A stretch of DNA of 64,000 nucleotides. It comes from Catellatospora vulcania (GTDB taxonomy: Bacteria; Actinomycetota; Actinomycetes; Mycobacteriales; Micromonosporaceae). A model generated the notes under the pieces. The model was given only the letters and a program-made list of their open reading frames with translations. It had not been told where the DNA came from and searched no databases. The first letter of the stretch is position 1. Each line of letters begins with the position of its first letter. The position numbers and the translations under genes were made by a program. The stretch is taken from the NCBI RefSeq assembly GCF_009720385.1, contig NZ_WARX01000036.1:42397-106396 (forward strand), in the 5' to 3' direction. Below are positions 63,198-64,000 of the stretch, in pieces.

Positions 63198-63557
63198 GTG
63201 TCACATCCCAGCCAACCGCACGTCGTCAACGTGCTCGGCACCTTCGAATCGGCCATTCCACCCCGACACCCCACCTGGTGCGATCGCAACCACTTCGACC
63301 GCCTCCTCGCCCACACCGCGTTCATCGGCGAGATCAAATGCGGCCCGACCCTCGTCCTGACTGTCGAGATTGTCGACATCGGGCTAGGTCAAGGCCCGCA
63401 GATCCACCTTGAAATGGCCAACTCCCGCGACAAGACGGGCGACGCGTACGAGTTGGCCGCACAAGCCGCACGCGATCTGTCGATGCTGCTGGCCGCCGGG
63501 GCCGACATCGCGGCGGGCTGCACCAGCCAGCCGCTGGAACTGGGGGTGCAGCGATGA
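63198..63557 (+). CDS. DUF6907-like protein
   Basis: 119 residues from GTG 63198, GGAGG 9 nt upstream. It contains PPRHPTWCDRNHFDRLLAHTAF, the P-x-W-C-x3-H motif at the start of DUF6907 proteins, and ends YELAAQAARDLSMLLAAGAD. The Cys/His cluster (Cys28, His32, His39) may hold a metal. The family is found in actinomycetes, often in accessory or integrative regions. Function unknown. Its stop overlaps the ATG of a 26-codon gene by ATGA. Confidence 0.75.
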   Translation: MSHPSQPHVVNVLGTFESAIPPRHPTWCDRNHFDRLLAHTAFIGEIKCGPTLVLTVEIVDIGLGQGPQIHLEMANSRDKTGDAYELAAQAARDLSMLLAAGADIAAGCTSQPLELGVQR

Positions 63558-63634
63558 CCGCCGCCCTCGCCGTCGCCACTGCCCTGCACCTGATCGCAGC
63601 CATCTTCGCTGTGGCTGCATTCGGAAGAAACTGA
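63554..63634 (+). CDS. 26-residue hydrophobic peptide coupled to the DUF6907 gene
   Basis: ATG 63554 overlaps the preceding stop by 4 bp. The peptide MTAALAVATALHLIAAIFAV AAFGRN is almost wholly one membrane helix with a basic end, suiting a small membrane peptide or a leader. The overlap and hydrophobic pattern support translation. No homologue is recognised. Confidence 0.5.
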   Translation: MTAALAVATALHLIAAIFAVAAFGRN

Positions 63635-63810
63635 CACGGTCGACAGAAGATCTCGGCTAGATGCGACCAATGCATGGTTACGCCGAACTCGGCCTGGCGC
63701 GTCCGGAGGCAGAGCGCCGAGGCCCAGTTCCGGGCCCGGCGCGGCGCTTCGGAGCCGCCTTGACCTCGTGTGGAAAGTTTCGACAGAGCCGATGGGCGCG
63801 AGGATGTGCT

Positions 63811-63855
63811 GTCCCGGTAGATGCTTGACATCGGCGTCCCAGTAGCTGCTTGACA
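63811..63855. mobile_element. Direct repeats at the left end of an IS element
   Basis: GTCCCGGTAGATGCTTGACA (63811-63830) and GTCCCAGTAGCTGCTTGACA (63836-63855) are two 20-bp direct copies with 25-bp spacing. They end 64 bp before the transposase start and are likely the terminal and subterminal transposase-binding sites. The IS boundary is probably near 63810; 63635-63810 holds nothing else I recognise. Confidence 0.55.
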
Positions 63856-63919
63856 GGTGCTGAGTTTGGCCTGTTGATCGCGTGATGTTTGCGGGCATCG
63901 CGTGGTCCGGAGGCCGGGA

Positions 63920-64000
63920 TTGGCGCTGACGGAGTTGTCGAAAGTTGAGCAGCGGTATCGGGCGGTGCTGGCGGTGCTTGCCGGTGATCGGGTTGGTGAG
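63920..64000 (+). CDS. IS481-like transposase, first 27 codons (cut by window end)
   Basis: GGAGG lies 6 nt before TTG 63920; the frame reads (M)ALTELSKVEQRYRAVLAVLA, then GDRVGE, and runs out of the window. This is the helical, helix-turn-helix-leading start of IS481/integrase-like actinomycete transposases. TTG start use and slightly lower GC differ from the chromosome. The catalytic DDE domain is outside. Confidence 0.6.
   Translation, partial: MALTELSKVEQRYRAVLAVLAGDRVGE

Noticed and set aside
63389..63898. Minus-strand frames across the DUF6907 region
   Set aside because: No ribosome site, no recognisable motif, and they oppose a + strand gene with a good Shine-Dalgarno and family signature.

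Overview
The window is about 72% GC or higher. It has actinobacterial gene content, frequent GTG starts and Micromonosporaceae-like families (DUF5685, DUF4031, DUF4032, DUF3263, DUF402 and DUF6907 proteins, an sseC-type DUF1416 gene, a SAM-IV riboswitch). I read it as the chromosome of a filamentous actinomycete, probably a Micromonosporaceae member such as Catellatospora or Actinoplanes. That assignment is inference from content, not from a search. Nearly all of it is ordinary, densely packed chromosome. The last ~1.5 kb looks accessory and ends inside an insertion sequence.

Layout. 1-3.9 kb: a rhodanese-type sulfurtransferase overlapping sseC, a DsrE-like gene, a 34-residue membrane peptide, a nitrobindin-like haem protein and a Gfo/Idh/MocA oxidoreductase. 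3.9-6.8 kb: a phosphate module (Pit transporter, DUF47/PhoU-like partner, PPK2 polyphosphate kinase) with a possible PHO box. 7.1-17.3 kb: DUF402, a DinG helicase, Cys-rich DUF5685, a stand-alone GroES-like gene, an AI-2E exporter family protein, a PrsW protease, a SAM-IV riboswitch with a class V aminotransferase, and a FUSC protein. 17.3-26.9 kb: HD hydrolase, DUF4031, FAD oxidase, GlpD, a polytopic membrane subtilase, a tandem GNAT protein and a sugar permease. 27-38 kb: CIRCE-controlled groEL, a cold-shock gene, a beta-lactamase-fold protein, paaN with its putative TetR regulator and two palindromic operators, and a SAM-I-riboswitch-controlled threonine synthase. 38-47 kb: secreted proteins and two ABC export operons. 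One of these has an ATPase fused to an extracellular hydrolase. 46.9-51.7 kb: a DeoR-controlled amino-sugar operon (SIS isomerase/deaminase, ROK kinase, deacetylase, ketose-bisphosphate aldolase). 51.7-62.5 kb: PLP deaminase, APC permease, PAP2 phosphatase, secreted serine protease, DUF4032, phospholipase A2-like protein, a CASTOR-like channel and a Gly-rich secreted protein. 62.5-64 kb: a mini GntR regulator, a long hairpin, a DUF6907 gene with a coupled 26-residue peptide, and the left end of an IS481-like element.

The most distinctive feature is a set of long palindromes scattered through the intergenic gaps. They fall into at least eight unrelated sequence families, several with two or more copies here. 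Almost all lie just 3' of a stop codon, and none lies in a divergent promoter gap. In places they supply the stop codon of a neighbouring gene, and in one case possibly a start codon. Two different SAM riboswitch classes also occur in the same window. In the one before thrC the ribosome binding site lies in the closing P1 helix.
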